DNA from: Porites lobata | Lineage: Eukaryota; Cnidaria; Anthozoa; Scleractinia; Poritidae | NCBI GenBank assembly: GCA_942486035.1 | Contig: CALNXK010000575.1 | Coordinates: 2,501 to 66,500 of the forward strand | DNA: 64,000 bases | Direction: 5' to 3' | In this document: positions 19,687 through 32,200 of the stretch, piece after piece | How the letters are laid out: each line of letters opens with the position of its first letter | Position numbering within the stretch: the stretch's first letter is position 1 | The notes under the pieces: model-generated | The model's input: the letters and a program-made list of their open reading frames with translations, nothing else | The model's database searches: none | What the model was told of the DNA's origin: nothing | Translations under genes and position numbers: made by a program

Positions 19687-22617
19687 TCAAACGTAACACT
19701 ACTTGTCGAACATTATCCAACAGAATACCTTCAGTTGCAGGCAGGAAGATCTTGAAACGCACTGAGATATTATTACATAATGCAGCAGTGCATGAAACTA
19801 TTTCCACAGTAAACCCAATGACAAGCACACCACCTTGTGAGCCAGCAATAACAAACTAACCTTCAAACAACCTCACCAGTTGACTCAAATTCAGATTCAG
19901 GGCAATGATTTTTTAAATTCTTTTTTTTCTGAGTTGTCATCAATAAACATTCTAAAAATAGTGACCAGGAATTACACTGCCGCGCCACTAATGCGTGACA
20001 GTACCTCACCTCAGCCCTGAGGAGCATATTGCATTATTTCCCTGTAAAAGAAACTCGCTTAGTTATTCGCAATAGCTGTCGTGATGACGTCTGCTTTCCA
20101 CTGAAAGATATTCGGCAGCTACGTGAATAATAATCCAATAATAAACGAAGTACAAGTATACGCATGCGCAATAAGTATAGAGTGGGTAAGGTTGCCCAGC
20201 ATTGTAACACAATTAAAAAAGAAGAGCGGCAAATAAGACTATACCAAGTCAAAAATCGACCCAAATATTAAAAATACCGCATCTTACATGTTTAGCCGGA
20301 TACCGCAAAATGACAAAATACCGCAAAATAGTCCACGTGAAAAATTATCAACACCGCAATACCGCAAACTTTCTCATTGTAATGGGTTAAAAATATAATA
20401 TACCAAAAGTCTAAGATGGTGAATCCCCAAACCCCCGGGTTACAAATGACCCACCATTTGATGCGGGGGAGGGTGGCCAGTGATCACACCCTCTTCCAAT
20501 GTCTGTATGCCCCTCTTTTCCCTCCCTTCTCAAAAGGGGAAAAAGACAGATCGGGGCTTGTACCGTGAGCAAAAGCAAAAGTACCTGACAGATACCCGGA
20601 GGAATTGTCACCCTTGTGGCTTTCATTTAGTTAAGACGAACAGAAAGAGAACGGGGACAGCGAACAAATTATCTCTCTCTCTTCCCCCACCACACTTCCC
20701 CCTCTTCTCTCTCTCTCTCTCTCTCTTTCCCTCTCTCTCTCTCTCTCTCCCTCTTTCTCTCTATACCGAGAGCCTGGAACAGGCCATCACGCTTGAAAAC
20801 AACTGACTATATTTAGTTGTTTACAGGTGTTTTCACCGAAGTTGAGGGTATTTTGGTTTTGGCTTGCAGGATTCTTCGTTTTCGAGTTGAGGTTATTTCG
20901 GTTTTTTCGGTTTCGAGCTGAAGATGCTTGGTTCTTTTTAAATTCGAGATTGCGGCTTTTTTTCTATTTTTAGGTCGCCCTGATATTGTATCGCTTTCTA
21001 TAAACTGTAGTACGTCACAATCAATGGTTTTAGTTAGCTGAGAAATCTTTGATGGCTTTCGGTAAAACACTTAAAAAAACTGAAATACAGTGAGAAAAAG
21101 TTAAAAGGGAAGGTAGTATTTGCTGAACCGATTTTTTAGTGGGAAGCTTGTCCGTCTCGAGACTTGGAAAACCTTCCAAAAAACTGAATCCAAATTCACA
21201 CATAACACTACTTTTCGAACATTATCCAACAGAATACTTTCAGTTTCAGGCAGGAAGATCTTGAAAAGCACTGAGGCATTATTATATAATGCAGCAGTAC
21301 ATCAAACTATTTTCACAGTAAACCCAATGACAGGCAGTTGCCACAAAACATACCACCCTGTGTACCAGCAATAACAAACTAATCTTCCAAATACAACTTC
21401 GCCAGCTGACTCATAGTCAGATTCAGGGAAATGATTTTTTTTAAAATTCTTTTTTTTTCTGAGGTGTCATCAACAAACATTCTAACAATAGTGACAAGGA
21501 ATTACACTGCCGCGTGACAGCACCTCAGTTCAGCCCTGAGGAGCATATTGCATTATTTCCCTCTAAAAGAAACTCGCTTCGTTATTTGCAGTAGCTGTCG
21601 TGATGACGTGTGCTTCCACTGAAAGATATTCAGCAGCTATGTGAACAATAATCCAATAATAAACGAAGTAGAAGTATACGCATGCGCATGCGCAATAAGT
21701 ATAGAGTGGATAAGGTTGCCCAGCACTGTAACACAAATAAAAAAGCATCTTACATGTTTAGCCGGTACCGCAAAATGACAAAATACCGCAAAATAGTCCA
21801 CGTGAAAAATTATCAACACCGCAATACCGCAAACTTTCTCATTCTAATGGGTTAAAAATATAATATACCAAAAGTCTACGATGGTAAATCCCCAAACCCT
21901 TGGGTTACAAATGACCAACCAGTAGAAGGGGGGGGGGGGGCCAGTGATATGCCCTCTTTTCCCTCCTTCTCAAACGGGAAAAAAAGACAGATCGGGGTTT
22001 GTACCGTGAGCAAAAAGCAAAAGTGCCCGGAGGAATGGTCACCCTTGTGGCTTTTCATTAGTCGAGACGAGCAAAAAATAGAACGGGACAGCGAAGAAAT
22101 TCTCTCTCTTCCCCGCCCCACTTCCCCCTCTTCTTTCTCTCTCTGTCTGTACCGAGAGCCTGGAACAGCCCATCACGCTTGAAAACAACTGACTATATTT
22201 AGTTGTTTGCAGGTGTTTTCACCGAAGTTGAGGTTATTTCGGTTTTTTCGGTTTCGAGCTGAAGATGCTTGGTTCTTTTTAAATTCGAGATTGCTTCTTT
22301 TTGCTATTTTTAGGTCGTTTTGATGTTGTATCGCTTTCTATAAACTGTAGTACGTCACAAGTAATGGTTTTAATTATCTAATTAAGAAATCTTTGATGGC
22401 TTTCGGTAAAACAAGTACTGTTTTTGTTCGAACGCGGAGCGCACGCGCGATAGCTGAAATTAAAACTACAATTAAACTAAGATTTAAAAAAATTGAAATA
22501 CAGTGAGAAAAAGTTATCTTACACGGAATAAGCGAAGGTAGTATTTGCTGAACTGATTGTTGAGTGGGAAGCTGTCGGTCTTGAGACTTGGAAAATCCTT
22601 CTAAAAAACTGAATCCG
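19687..22617. repeat. tandem segmental duplication (two ~1.45-kb copies)
   Basis: Copy A is about 19687-21190 and copy B about 21191-22617, in direct orientation. Landmarks recur in the same order: TTATCCAACAGAATAC, GGCAGGAAGATCTTGAAA, CAGTAAACCCAATGACA, CCCTGAGGAGCATATTGCAT, ACCGCAAAATGACAAAATAC, a CT-rich tract, CTATATTTAGTTGTTT, and finally GAAGGTAGTATTTGCTGAAC. The copies differ by substitutions and indels, including a CT tract of about 100 bp in A that is much shorter in B. No reading frame is conserved between them beyond short stretches, so the unit looks non-coding. Confidence 0.85.
20655..20765. repeat. (CT)n low-complexity tract
   Basis: Long CT runs interrupted by C-rich blocks. 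The homologous position in the second duplicate (about 22097-22150) has a much shorter tract. Confidence 0.9.
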
Positions 22618-23229
22618 AGTAAAATTCTGTGTTCAGGATTAATCCGACTGCTTTGGCGCTAAAAAACTAACAAGTCATGCGGAATCTTTTCACATTGTTT
22701 GTTCGAGAATGAGCCCATTGAATTGGACAATCAGCATGGATTTGTTTTCTTTACTTTATGGGGAAAGACCAAAACTAAACCAACATTGGGTTTTGGGAAA
22801 GAAAACATCACGCCGAAGAAGGCCTTGACTGTGAAGTGAAACAGGCAAGAACAAGATTTATCGATCAAAAACAGTTCAGACAGTTTCCGCAGAAGTTCAT
22901 CCAAAATCCGCGGAAGAATTGCGACTTTTTGATTTTTTTTTTAAAAAAATTATACCGCGATCGGAAACGACGACCAGACAGATCAAACACTATTAGTTAG
23001 TTTAAGATATGCAAAGTCAAACAAATTTTCTGGCTTGTCTTACTACAACAGTCACCTGATCGGTCATAATTCCTTTCTAAAACGAGAAATTATTTATAGG
23101 CCTGTAGTTTCTGAGCCTACTGATAGATACAATCATGGAAAATATATGTCAATGATAAAGCTAAAAAAGAGCAAGAAACTTAACGAAAACCCTACTAAAT
23201 AGTGTCGATTTTCGTTAAGGTGCAGAATA

Positions 23230-23626
23230 CAGGGGCACCCAACGAGGATATAGTTCAAAACCACTTAACATAGCATTGTTGAACGTATTTTAGTATTCAA
23301 ACGGTAAATATAGGCATATTTTTATCTCCTAAAAACTTTTCATCTGTTCGGATTTCCTAGCTGAAAGTCTAGTGATCCGAAAATTATAGGGCTAAAAACC
23401 TACCTTCTCGAAAATTTCAGCCAGGAAAAGGCTCCCGAAAATTCTAGGTGGCCTTTTTAGAGTCAAAATCCGTTAAAAATGGGTAATTATACCATTTTGT
23501 AGATGTTCGAAAATCCTAGTAGAGGCAGGCAAGCAAGAAATTTTACAACAAATGCTCCGAAAATTCTAGATCTCAAATCGTCTTCCGAACAGATATTTTC
23601 CCGAAAATTGCCGTTGGGTGCCCCTG
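23230..23626. mobile_element. 397-bp MITE with CAGGGGCACCCAACG TIRs and 6-bp TSD
   Basis: CAGGGGCACCCAACG opens the element and CGTTGGGTGCCCCTG closes it. AGAATA flanks both sides (23224-23229 and 23627-23632). No coding capacity was seen. A second, 3'-truncated copy starts at 24820. Confidence 0.85.
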
Positions 23627-24601
23627 AGAATAGCATCGCATCGAACAATATTCTTTGCCACAGTGTGCCGAAGGAGAACCATTCACTTATTTAAATAAGC
23701 TGGTCGTTTTAAGTCGACTAATTTAGCCTACCTGTAATCTCACGAAGGCCTGAAATCTCTGATTCGTTTCACTACAATAATTGTTCTCTCAGCCGTACCT
23801 TGATACGATGATATGAAAAGAGTGTCAAGTCAACTGAATAAATAGTCAATGGATAATCATGTGATCAAAAGGACACCACGCAATAGGATAATTTATTTTT
23901 TGAAAATGTTCGTGGTACGATGACATCCAGTCTAAAAATATGTTTTATTCATAAAAAATAGGCCTCGTAAAGTAATGTGGCGTGAGGTAGTAGAATTATT
24001 TCGGGAAAATTTGTTGGATGACGGCTAGTCGAAAATAAAACTTAATTACTCGCCAATTTATACCATTACACACAAATGCAATATGTAAACCCTGATAATT
24101 TCTCCGCTTTCGTGGATTTTTCCTTTCGTACTTAAACCTGTAATATTTTATCAAAAGCTAAAAATAACCTAGAAATACTATCCGAAACCATCCGCTGCTG
24201 ACAAAGTGTTGTTGTTGTTGTAAAGGTAGCCATGCACCTTACAATTTATGCACAGATTAAGGCTACTCATAAGATCCAACAGAACATAACATTTTTTGAT
24301 CTGGTTTTGTGGAACTTACATTTTTAAGTTACCGGTATATGAAAAAACGGGTTATAGCAGTCAAAAGCAAGTTCAACAAGTTCCACGGTTCATTCATCAC
24401 AAGAGAGAATATCAGTAAAAGGTTTTACTTCTCTTGGTAGCGATATTGTCCAGTAAATGTAAGGTTAAATTATATAGTTTGAATATTTAAAGTCCTTTCT
24501 CGTTATTAATGAAATTGCTAGTTTGTGCATACAGCCGCCTCTCATTTAGCAGGGGAAAACAGTCGAATTTCCACTAAGATGGTTTCAACGCAAAATGAAG
24601 C

Positions 24602-24777
24602 ATGAGAAACGAGTTCAGAAATTCGTCCATAGTGATGACCCGTCACTACCCAGATCTGGGTAGTGCTTTTGATTGGCTGAACATTTATTTCAACCAGTCA
24701 GTTCAAAATTGCTTCAACCAAGATCTAGGTAGCGACGCGTCATCACTATCAGTGGAATTTCTGCGCCCGTTCCTCAG
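24602..24777. mobile_element. foldback element (ACCCAGATCTGGGTAG family)
   Basis: The left arm (AACGAGTTCAGAAATTC, then ATAGTGATGACCCGTCACTA) is reverse-complementary to the right arm (TAGCGACGCGTCATCACTAT, then GGAATTTCTGCGCCCGTT). Single arms of the same family occur at about 31735-31905 and 39285-39410. Confidence 0.75.
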
Positions 24778-24819
24778 GTAAAATAGGGATAAAATGGGGT
24801 CCAATTAGCCACGGAATAA

Positions 24820-24890
24820 CAGGGGCACCCAACGAGAATATAGTTCAAAACCACCTAAAAATAGCATTGTTCGACACTATCTAAATGAAG
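24820..24890. mobile_element. truncated copy of the CAGGGGCACCC MITE
   Basis: CAGGGGCACCCAACGAGAAT and the following TATAGTTCAAAACCACCTAA match the left end of 23230-23626, then similarity ends after GCATTGTTCGA. Confidence 0.8.
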
Positions 24891-25454
24891 AAGTCGTTTG
24901 CACATTTTCTCACTAAACTTTCTTCACGACGAACGCATAAAATGTTCAACTCTTTTTAACGACGACTAAACTGTTTGGCCGCTTTTAAAACGGATAGCTG
25001 TGAACTCCATTGAAAATCTTATCGCTGTTTATTGTCGTTGTTGTTAACTTTTCGAACCAAAATTAACGGTCTTCGAGCAAGAATCGGGAAAAGCCAAGAC
25101 TCTCACCTAGCCGGAGGGGTGCAACAACCGGAGAGTCTTTCAAGACCTTCAAGGCTCGCTCGCGCGTGATCTCCTTCTCGGTTCGCCCTCGATGTCCAAG
25201 CAGACTGTCGTTCTCGCAAAAATTTGCATCTCAAAAAACTGTTCAGGTTAAATCGTACGAAATGAACTACTCTGAATCCAGCAAATGTACCTGATTGTCT
25301 CTCTGTCGAACAGTACAAGCGATAATTTTTCCAGATAGTCCTGGGTGAAACGGTACTGCTTGATTACACTGATTTTTGCATGAATTGATGCAACGAAGCG
25401 CAAAATGTTTTAAAATATTACACATTAGAGCGCCAAATGTTAGGTCTTTCTGCA

Positions 25455-25566
25455 GGTACCGTCATCACAAAAGAAACAATGGAACCAAACAATAGAGTTC
25501 TCCTGAAAGGCTTTATTGTTTGGTTGTATTGTTTCTTTTGTTATACGTTATCTGTGCCTCGGTACC
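25455..25566. repeat. inverted repeat (foldback)
   Basis: GGTACCG and then AAAGAAACAATGGAACCAAA on the left are mirrored by TTTGGTTGTATTGTTTCTTT and CGGTACC on the right. It forms a roughly 110-bp imperfect hairpin with no coding capacity. Confidence 0.7.
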
Positions 25567-25673
25567 AAAGAAAACAAAACCCTGAACCGGATCCTGGTCA
25601 TAGTAGTAAAATGACGCCATCATGCAAATGGCCCCTTTGGGTCGTATTCGTTCCCCGCGTTAAAGAGACCTCT

Positions 25674-25941
25674 TAGATTTGAAGACGAGGACGACTGCGA
25701 GTACGAGATTTGACTTCAACAGTGTTCAAGTTTTTTCGCGTATTCTCAAAATATAGACTTCCCGGAAAGCTTCATTTTACCATAAAAGTTAGCACTGTTA
25801 TCTACAGTGAAGGAGATTACGCGCTTTCCCGATCAATGACGACGGCTACCACATTTTCCCGCCAAAATGTCGCTGGCTCACGCGCGAGCACTACGTACTA
25901 TAGAGAAAATCTCGTACTCGTACTCGTCTTAGAATCTAAAG
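25674..25941. mobile_element. 268-bp MITE with ~38-bp TIRs
   Basis: The left end (TTAGATTTGAAGACGAGGAC, then GCGAGTACGAGATTT) is mirrored at the right end (AAATCTCGTACTCGTACTCG, then TCTTAGAATCTAA). No transposase is present. The target duplication is not clear. Confidence 0.75.
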
Positions 25942-25949
25942 GTCTGTAG

Positions 25950-26909
25950 TGATCGAGAATTCATATTTAGCACCTAGGCTCTAGGTTAGCATGCGTGCTT
26001 TTTAATGATTTTTGTTGGTGAATGTCTACTTCGAAATTTGAATTTAAATTGATTAATGTAAATAATTCTGGCGGGAATTTTAATTGAGGCTTAGTATCAT
26101 GCCGAAAGCACACAAAAGAGTAATGAATTAAGGTATAAAATAAATCTATTACTGAAGTGGATCACCTGTTGAAGTTCTGACTTCCAGTGAGTGGTTTACG
26201 AACATGAGAATACAATTATATTTTTGTGGAGTCTGTTCTAACACGTCAAGTTAACACACAGCCTGCTTGCTACCCATGAAAACAGGTACGTTACCCCAAA
26301 AGAGCGCTAAAATTATTATTCGCTTGTAATATTTGCCTTACCTAGCTATGACCGATGGTTTAAGATGCCACTTATCTTCATTCCTTTATGTATTGGAATC
26401 TTTGCGGAAAGAACAGGTTATAAGCTGTTCGGCTCGTTTTCTGGGGTTTTTACGAAAAAAGCCTTCCCTGTAAATAAAGTATCTCCAAACTAAATTTAAC
26501 CCTGTCAATTTTAAGTCACAGAGCAGTTACTGGACACACTGAGCCAAGCCAAAGTTTTTCGAATACAATATTTTGATAATATTCTGTCAACATAAATACA
26601 AATTGCGAAAGGAAGGCAAACTTTTTATCAAAACGGAGTGAAGTATTCATACTATATCGATATATAAAGAAATACATAATTGACATACGCATACTGGCAA
26701 GGTGCAAAAGTAAACAAAGGGAATGTCTTACAACAATGGCTTATGGTTTCGCAAATGGAAATATTTAATGTATAGTGAAGGTAAACGCGTGGCGTGTAGA
26801 GTCTGGACACAGGTAGTCACCGAAACGACGTTGAGATTCACAGCAACAACAACAACAAGGCAGTAAATCACCTTTGGAAACACGAAAAAACCTTCACTTT
26901 ATTTGAGTC
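25950..26909. other. non-coding spacer
   Basis: A+T-rich, with no supported gene or repeat structure apart from a short CAACAACAACAA run near 26845. Confidence 0.4.
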
Positions 26910-26912
26910 TTA

Positions 26913-27317
26913 GGCCCGGTTCAGACGCCGAACTTTTCATGAGCCGAACCGTAATACATTAAATTATTAAGCACATGAAAAGTTCGGCGTCTGAATCAAT
27001 TAGGAACGCCTGTTTCAATTTGGATCGGCTCAACCGTTCTTTTCGCCTAGCCTGGCCGGAAATTTCGCCTTTGGAGCGACTTTGGAACGGCTTTGATTCA
27101 GACGCCGAACTTTTCATGTACCTAACCTAATGCATAAATTATTATAACGCATTTTCTAAGCAGTTTGACCGCAATGGTTATTTTTCTCCCTCTGAATTTA
27201 GTTCGCCTGAAATTAAGATCGGCGTCTAAATCAATTTAGCCGGTCCAAATAATTTGGGTCGGTCTTTAAATTTGAATTAGGTTCGGCTCATGAAAAGTAC
27301 GGCGTCTGAACCGTGCC
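26913..27317. mobile_element. Harbinger-like MITE, TTA target duplication
   Basis: GGCCCGGTTCAGACGCCGAA at the left is mirrored by TACGGCGTCTGAACCGTGCC at the right, with ~37-bp terminal inverted repeats and TTA immediately outside each end. A 3-bp TTA/TWA duplication is characteristic of PIF/Harbinger elements. The GACGCCGAACTTTTCATG core is present four times in alternating orientation (about 26924, 26975, 27098 and 27288), so the element is a nested or compound foldback. Confidence 0.8.
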
Positions 27318-27795
27318 TTAATGTATTCAGCACGAAAGTACTACTTCAAGACTCTGGTTGTTTAGCTTTTACATACTGGGCAAACAGGTTGGTTCACGGT
27401 TTGGGCAAATGGTGAGCAAAATTCAGGAAAGGTGAATTTCGTCGCGAACTCGAGTTTACCATTTGTACAAATCAGTTTCATTTACCGAAAAACGGCTGCG
27501 AAGGCGTGAAACTGGTATCAAAGATGGCTTTGAAGTAAATGGAACACGAATTTCCGTTTGGAACATTCTGTCCTGAAAAACAGGACTGCCTTTTCAGAAG
27601 TTCCGTTGCTCCCGGAAAATTTCTACTCGAATGACCCAAACGGTCTTGTTCCCTTTATTTTGCAACCAGATTTTCTGGAATTTTTTTTGTAAATGGTAAA
27701 CAACCATTTCTCATTTCTTTTGGGGACGAGATCCTCCATGGTCATCCGAGCCGCGCGAAGGTCTAGCCATTTGCAGGGCAAAAGCACTCACTTAG

Positions 27796-28016
27796 GGCGC
27801 TTTCCATTTGTCAGAACTGACCGGCAAGACCATTCCCGTCGCAATGGGAATTTCCCTTTTAATCAAAACTCTCCAGCCAGATCTGTCAAATCCTAAATAG
27901 TATGCACCAAAGAGATGATTTTTCAGCAAAAAAACTTGGAAAAAGTCTATTTCATTTTCAAACTGACTTGTCGGGCTATGGTCCGGCCAGCCAGTTCTGA
28001 TAAATGGAAAGCGCCC
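27796..28016. mobile_element. Harbinger-like MITE, TTA target duplication
   Basis: GGGCGCTTTCCATTTGTCAG at the left and CTGATAAATGGAAAGCGCCC at the right form ~25-bp inverted repeats. TTA lies outside each end (27793-27795 and 28017-28019). No coding capacity was seen. Confidence 0.85.
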
Positions 28017-28018
28017 TT

Positions 28019-28135
28019 AATTTCTCAGTTATTTCAAGACCCTGATTATTATCGGTCCGGCCCCGAAAATCGAACCCGCGATCTCCCACTTTTCAGTTAC
28101 GTACTCTAACTGACTAAGCTTAGTCGTCCCTTCGG
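28019..28135 (-). repeat. tRNA-derived SINE
   Basis: On the minus strand an A-box region (CTTAGTCAGTTAGAGTACG) and a B-box (GGGTTCGATTTTC) stand at tRNA spacing, followed by GGGGCCGGACCGATAAT and CAGGGTCTTGAAATAACTGA. The head looks tRNA-like, but the tail continues as SINE body and abuts the MITE at 28016. Confidence 0.7.
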
Positions 28136-28975
28136 TCTTTTCTTGGAACAAGACAGAAGTTTATGATAGTTGACAGTAGAGCATTTTGACGAAAGGAAGT
28201 TGGTCAGAAGCGATTGTCAAAAAACTTAACGATTTATATGGCCCACACGGGAAACGGAAAAACGTAAAGAAACAAATCGCCTTATCTTAAACTTATTGCA
28301 TAGAAAAGGAACAAAGTAAACTAACTTATGCAATATTTTGTGTTTTTGATGTCTTTTTCAAGCGACCTTGGCTGATTTTGCGATCAGAAGAGGATTTTCT
28401 TTTATCAAGACAGGATCGTAACACAGAGAGCCGAGATTTCGCCGCTCTCTCAGGTCAGACCCGAGAAGAGACTTTTCCGAGGAGGAGCGCGGGCTCGCTT
28501 CCCGAACAGCGGCTGGTAATCGAGCCTAAAAACCGACCGCTTCAAAAAGAAAAAGAGAAAATATGACACAAATTAGTTTCCTTTATTCCTTTTCTTCATA
28601 ATAAGCTAGGATAAGCCAGTAAGACTGATTTTGTATTAAATTTTAACGTTTCCCATAAGACCATGACCAGTTGCGTTACGCCGAACGTTATTAGATGTAG
28701 TGAGTTTGGGGACGCTCGTGATGTTGATAAGTCGTCGTGTGGCGCAGTATAACTTAATCAAGGGCAAGAGAAACAGGGCTGCACTTCTTATAACTTTTCT
28801 AATTTAGATCATTTGAGGCTATGCCTGCACAAGTCCGCTAAAACGTATAAACACATAGTACAAACTGTTGCGTTTACGCATTCCGTCCACTAACGATGGA
28901 ACGCAATAATCAGGACGAGAGCTCGTAGTGAAACTGTAATGACATTTCTGTTAGAAATCATGCATTGGGCGCGCA

Positions 28976-29025
28976 ACCTACAGATTAGTCATCTGCTAAC
29001 AGATAACTAACTAATCTGTAGGTTA
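28976..29025. repeat. short hairpin
   Basis: AACCTACAGATTAG and CTAATCTGTAGGTT are exact reverse complements around a ~20-nt loop. It lies about 230 bp upstream of the ABC transporter start. A MITE remnant or a cis element are both possible. Confidence 0.6.
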
Positions 29026-29253
29026 GGCTGATCTCCAAAATTAGCTGTTGGCTGTTAGCCAATGAGATGACAGATAGTCAGTACATTATATAATAAAAAC
29101 AGTTATGCGGACGTTAGTAGACACAGTAAACCGTTTTGCTTGGTCAGTAACCAACGGAAGCTCTAACCTCCGGGTTGTCGGGCTTATTATTATTATTATT
29201 ATTTTGTAGATGTTTTTGTTGTTGTGTTTTTTAAGGTCAGTCAGTGTTGAAAC

Positions 29254-32200
29254 ATGACAAGAGACGGATACAAGAAGGTTCCTGATGAAGATCACACAGA
29301 GAAAGTCAGCTGTCTATCATTCATGTTCTTTCATTGGATGAACAATGTGCTCAAGACAGGCAATGAACGACCAATAGAGCAAAGTGACTTTTTGCCTCTT
29401 TCGGAAGAAAACACGTCCTCTTTTCTAATTGAACACCTTCAGAAAGAATGGAACAAGGAAAAAGCCAAGTGCAAGGGAAAGACAAAACGACCAAAACTTT
29501 GGAAAAGCGTTCTAAAACTGCTTCCTCTCAAAGAAGTGCTGATTCTAACCGTGAACTACGCTTTGTATTCTCTGTCACGCCTCCTGCAGCCATTGCTTCT
29601 AGGATTTTTTATGGTATCTCTGATGTCACCAGAATTACACTCGGTGTATCTTTTGTATGGTTGTGCTTTAGGCATGGGTATCAATGCTTTGATTGGTTCG
29701 CTTGCCATGCACCACTTTGACTACAGAGGTGAAGTGTGGGGACTTCGATTTAGCAGCGCCCTCAAAGGATTAATTTACCTCAAGGTAAGGATATGACAGT
29801 CATTCCCGCCCTTCCCATCTTCTAAGGAAAAAAGCCCTGGGAACGAGGTTGGATTTTTTCCCTACAACGACCTCCACAAGAATAAACCTTTCCTTTAATT
29901 TGAATACTTCAGCAGCGACCTTAGCCGCAAGAAACCAAACTTTATTCAGTCACCTCCTAATGATACGTATAAACAGAACATAAAATCCTTTATGTACGTA
30001 TATAACTATAGATGTCTAAACTGAAAATTTCTTATTATCCACTTCCCTAAGGACTCTTTAGAGTTATTAATCACATTTGTTTGGGGGACTTTTTGCCAGT
30101 CTACTAACGATCAATGAAGTAGTAAGTTATGAATACCACCCCCCCCAAATATGAATCTGAATTTGACATCGACAACGGCACCCACCAGGGATTCCGTCCC
30201 CGGATATATGTTACTAAAACGGAGAACTGGGAGACTGGAACTAGCACGGGGAACAGGAAAATGAAAAAATGGAAACAAAGTAGAGAGCTGGAAATGAACT
30301 TAGTGATAGGGCTGAAGTTCCAGTTAGGTTTTTTTCTCATCCTTCATTTTTGCCGTTTCGCGTGCTTGTTCCCCGCTCCTTGTTTATTCACATCCCTCTG
30401 TCCCCTGCTATTAAAGAAGAGTGTGAAGGTTTTTAGCGCCTGGGGGAGAGCCCAATCTTATTTGGCCTTGGCAGGTACGTGCCGCTAAAGAGAGTTAGTG
30501 TTTTAAAGAGGGTGTCGTTTCTGGCCCCGAAGCTTTTAAAAGAGGGGGAATTGGGTTGGCGATGAGCGGTCTATATTTGTGGCACCGACAACAAAAATCT
30601 AATTCTATGATCGCAGTTTTTTAAACCTAATTCTGTACGCGAAATGAGCCAGTGTCATTTTATGAGCTCTCTTGTCTTTAACAGGGAAGCGAAAGACGAT
30701 TTTTGTGCTAAAAAGGGTCATTGTTTGAAGTCCTCGGCGACACTGGTACCCAAAACTCCCTTGAGCGCCGCCCCAGGCTTTTACATTCCACAAAATCTTT
30801 TTATGAGCAAAGGTGGTGAGGAACCTATCGTTTATGGCTTAACCGAGAAGACTGGTAACTCGAACCGTTTGCAGACAACAAAGGCAGCACTTTCTCCTCA
30901 GGCATTTTAAAGCCCCGAGCGTTGATCCGGCTGAGTTGTGAACATGCGACCTCCCTGTTCAGCGGACTTCTATTCTTTTTCATTGGAATTTTAAGACAAA
31001 TTTTTCACGCGCAGGGCTCCTGTCACGCGTCAGTGTTTAATTGCTAATCTTTTCGACCTTTTATAACAATCAGCTAACGTCTGGTAGTTTATTTCTTTTT
31101 CAGACACTCGTTCTCACGAAGAGTGCCTTGCTAAAGTTTTCAACTGGGCACGTGATCGATCTCATATCAAACGATGTGCAACGATTAGAAGAGGAGGCTT
31201 TCAAGTTACTATTCTCAATAGTTTTTACATTATTCGAGGTCGCCGTAGTCACAATCTGGCTGGTGTACTTTATCGGCTGGCAGTCATTAATGGGCGTTAT
31301 TTTCCTGGCTTGTCTTTCTCCATATTACGCTCTGATGTCCGCCGCTGGCTCTAAGTTGCGCCTGCGCACAGCCGGGGTTTCTGACCAGAGGCTCTCGTGG
31401 ATGAACCAGGTAGTTTCTGGGATTCGCGCCATCAAAACAAATGCATGGGAGAAGGAATACCGAGAGAGCATTAAAAGTACACGAAGGTAGGAAAAACACA
31501 ATAGACCTTTAAACTTGTAAATTTGTTTTTTTCAAGTCAGACCAGGTAATGCTCTTAAGGGAATTTGCCGTGTCTCTTCATAAATCATGCACAAATATGC
31601 ATGGTTATCTCCTACACAAAAGTACGTGGCTTTTGTACTAAAAGACAACGTACTTAAGAAACAATGAGTTCCTAATTAGACCTTTCTATGCTACGCAAAA
31701 TCTATGTATATAACATAAAGAATGAAGTAGCCTCAGAACTGACAGCAGACATTTCGTGCGCGAGCCCACCACTGGTTTTCCCGCGAAGAAATGAAATCTG
31801 AGGAACGAGCGCAGAAATTCCATACTGATGACGTGTCACTACCCAGATCTGGGTAGTGTCTGATTGGTTGAAGCAAGATTTCCCACGCGGCGCGACAAAT
31901 CAGAAACACTATCCATACTTAGGGTCAATTTCATAGAACTATTACAAGTGTAATTTACAAGTGTGGCTATTGCTCTCATTCTCTAAAACAATAGCCATAC
32001 TTGTCAATTACACTTGTAAAAGTTTTATTAAACTGGCTCCAGGATAGTGAAAAGTCATTAGTAGAGAATTTATGCGCTTGTTTCTAAGACGTTATTTCGT
32101 GTGAAAACCACTAGTGGTATCGCGAAGTGTCAGCAGTTTTCTCAGGCTAACAATGACGCGCATCTTTTAATATCATTAATTCTTTTAATATTTTCTTTTC

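Noticed and set aside
28019..28135. tRNA gene
   Set aside because: The A and B boxes are present, but the acceptor and anticodon stems are poor and a SINE body follows; called as a SINE.
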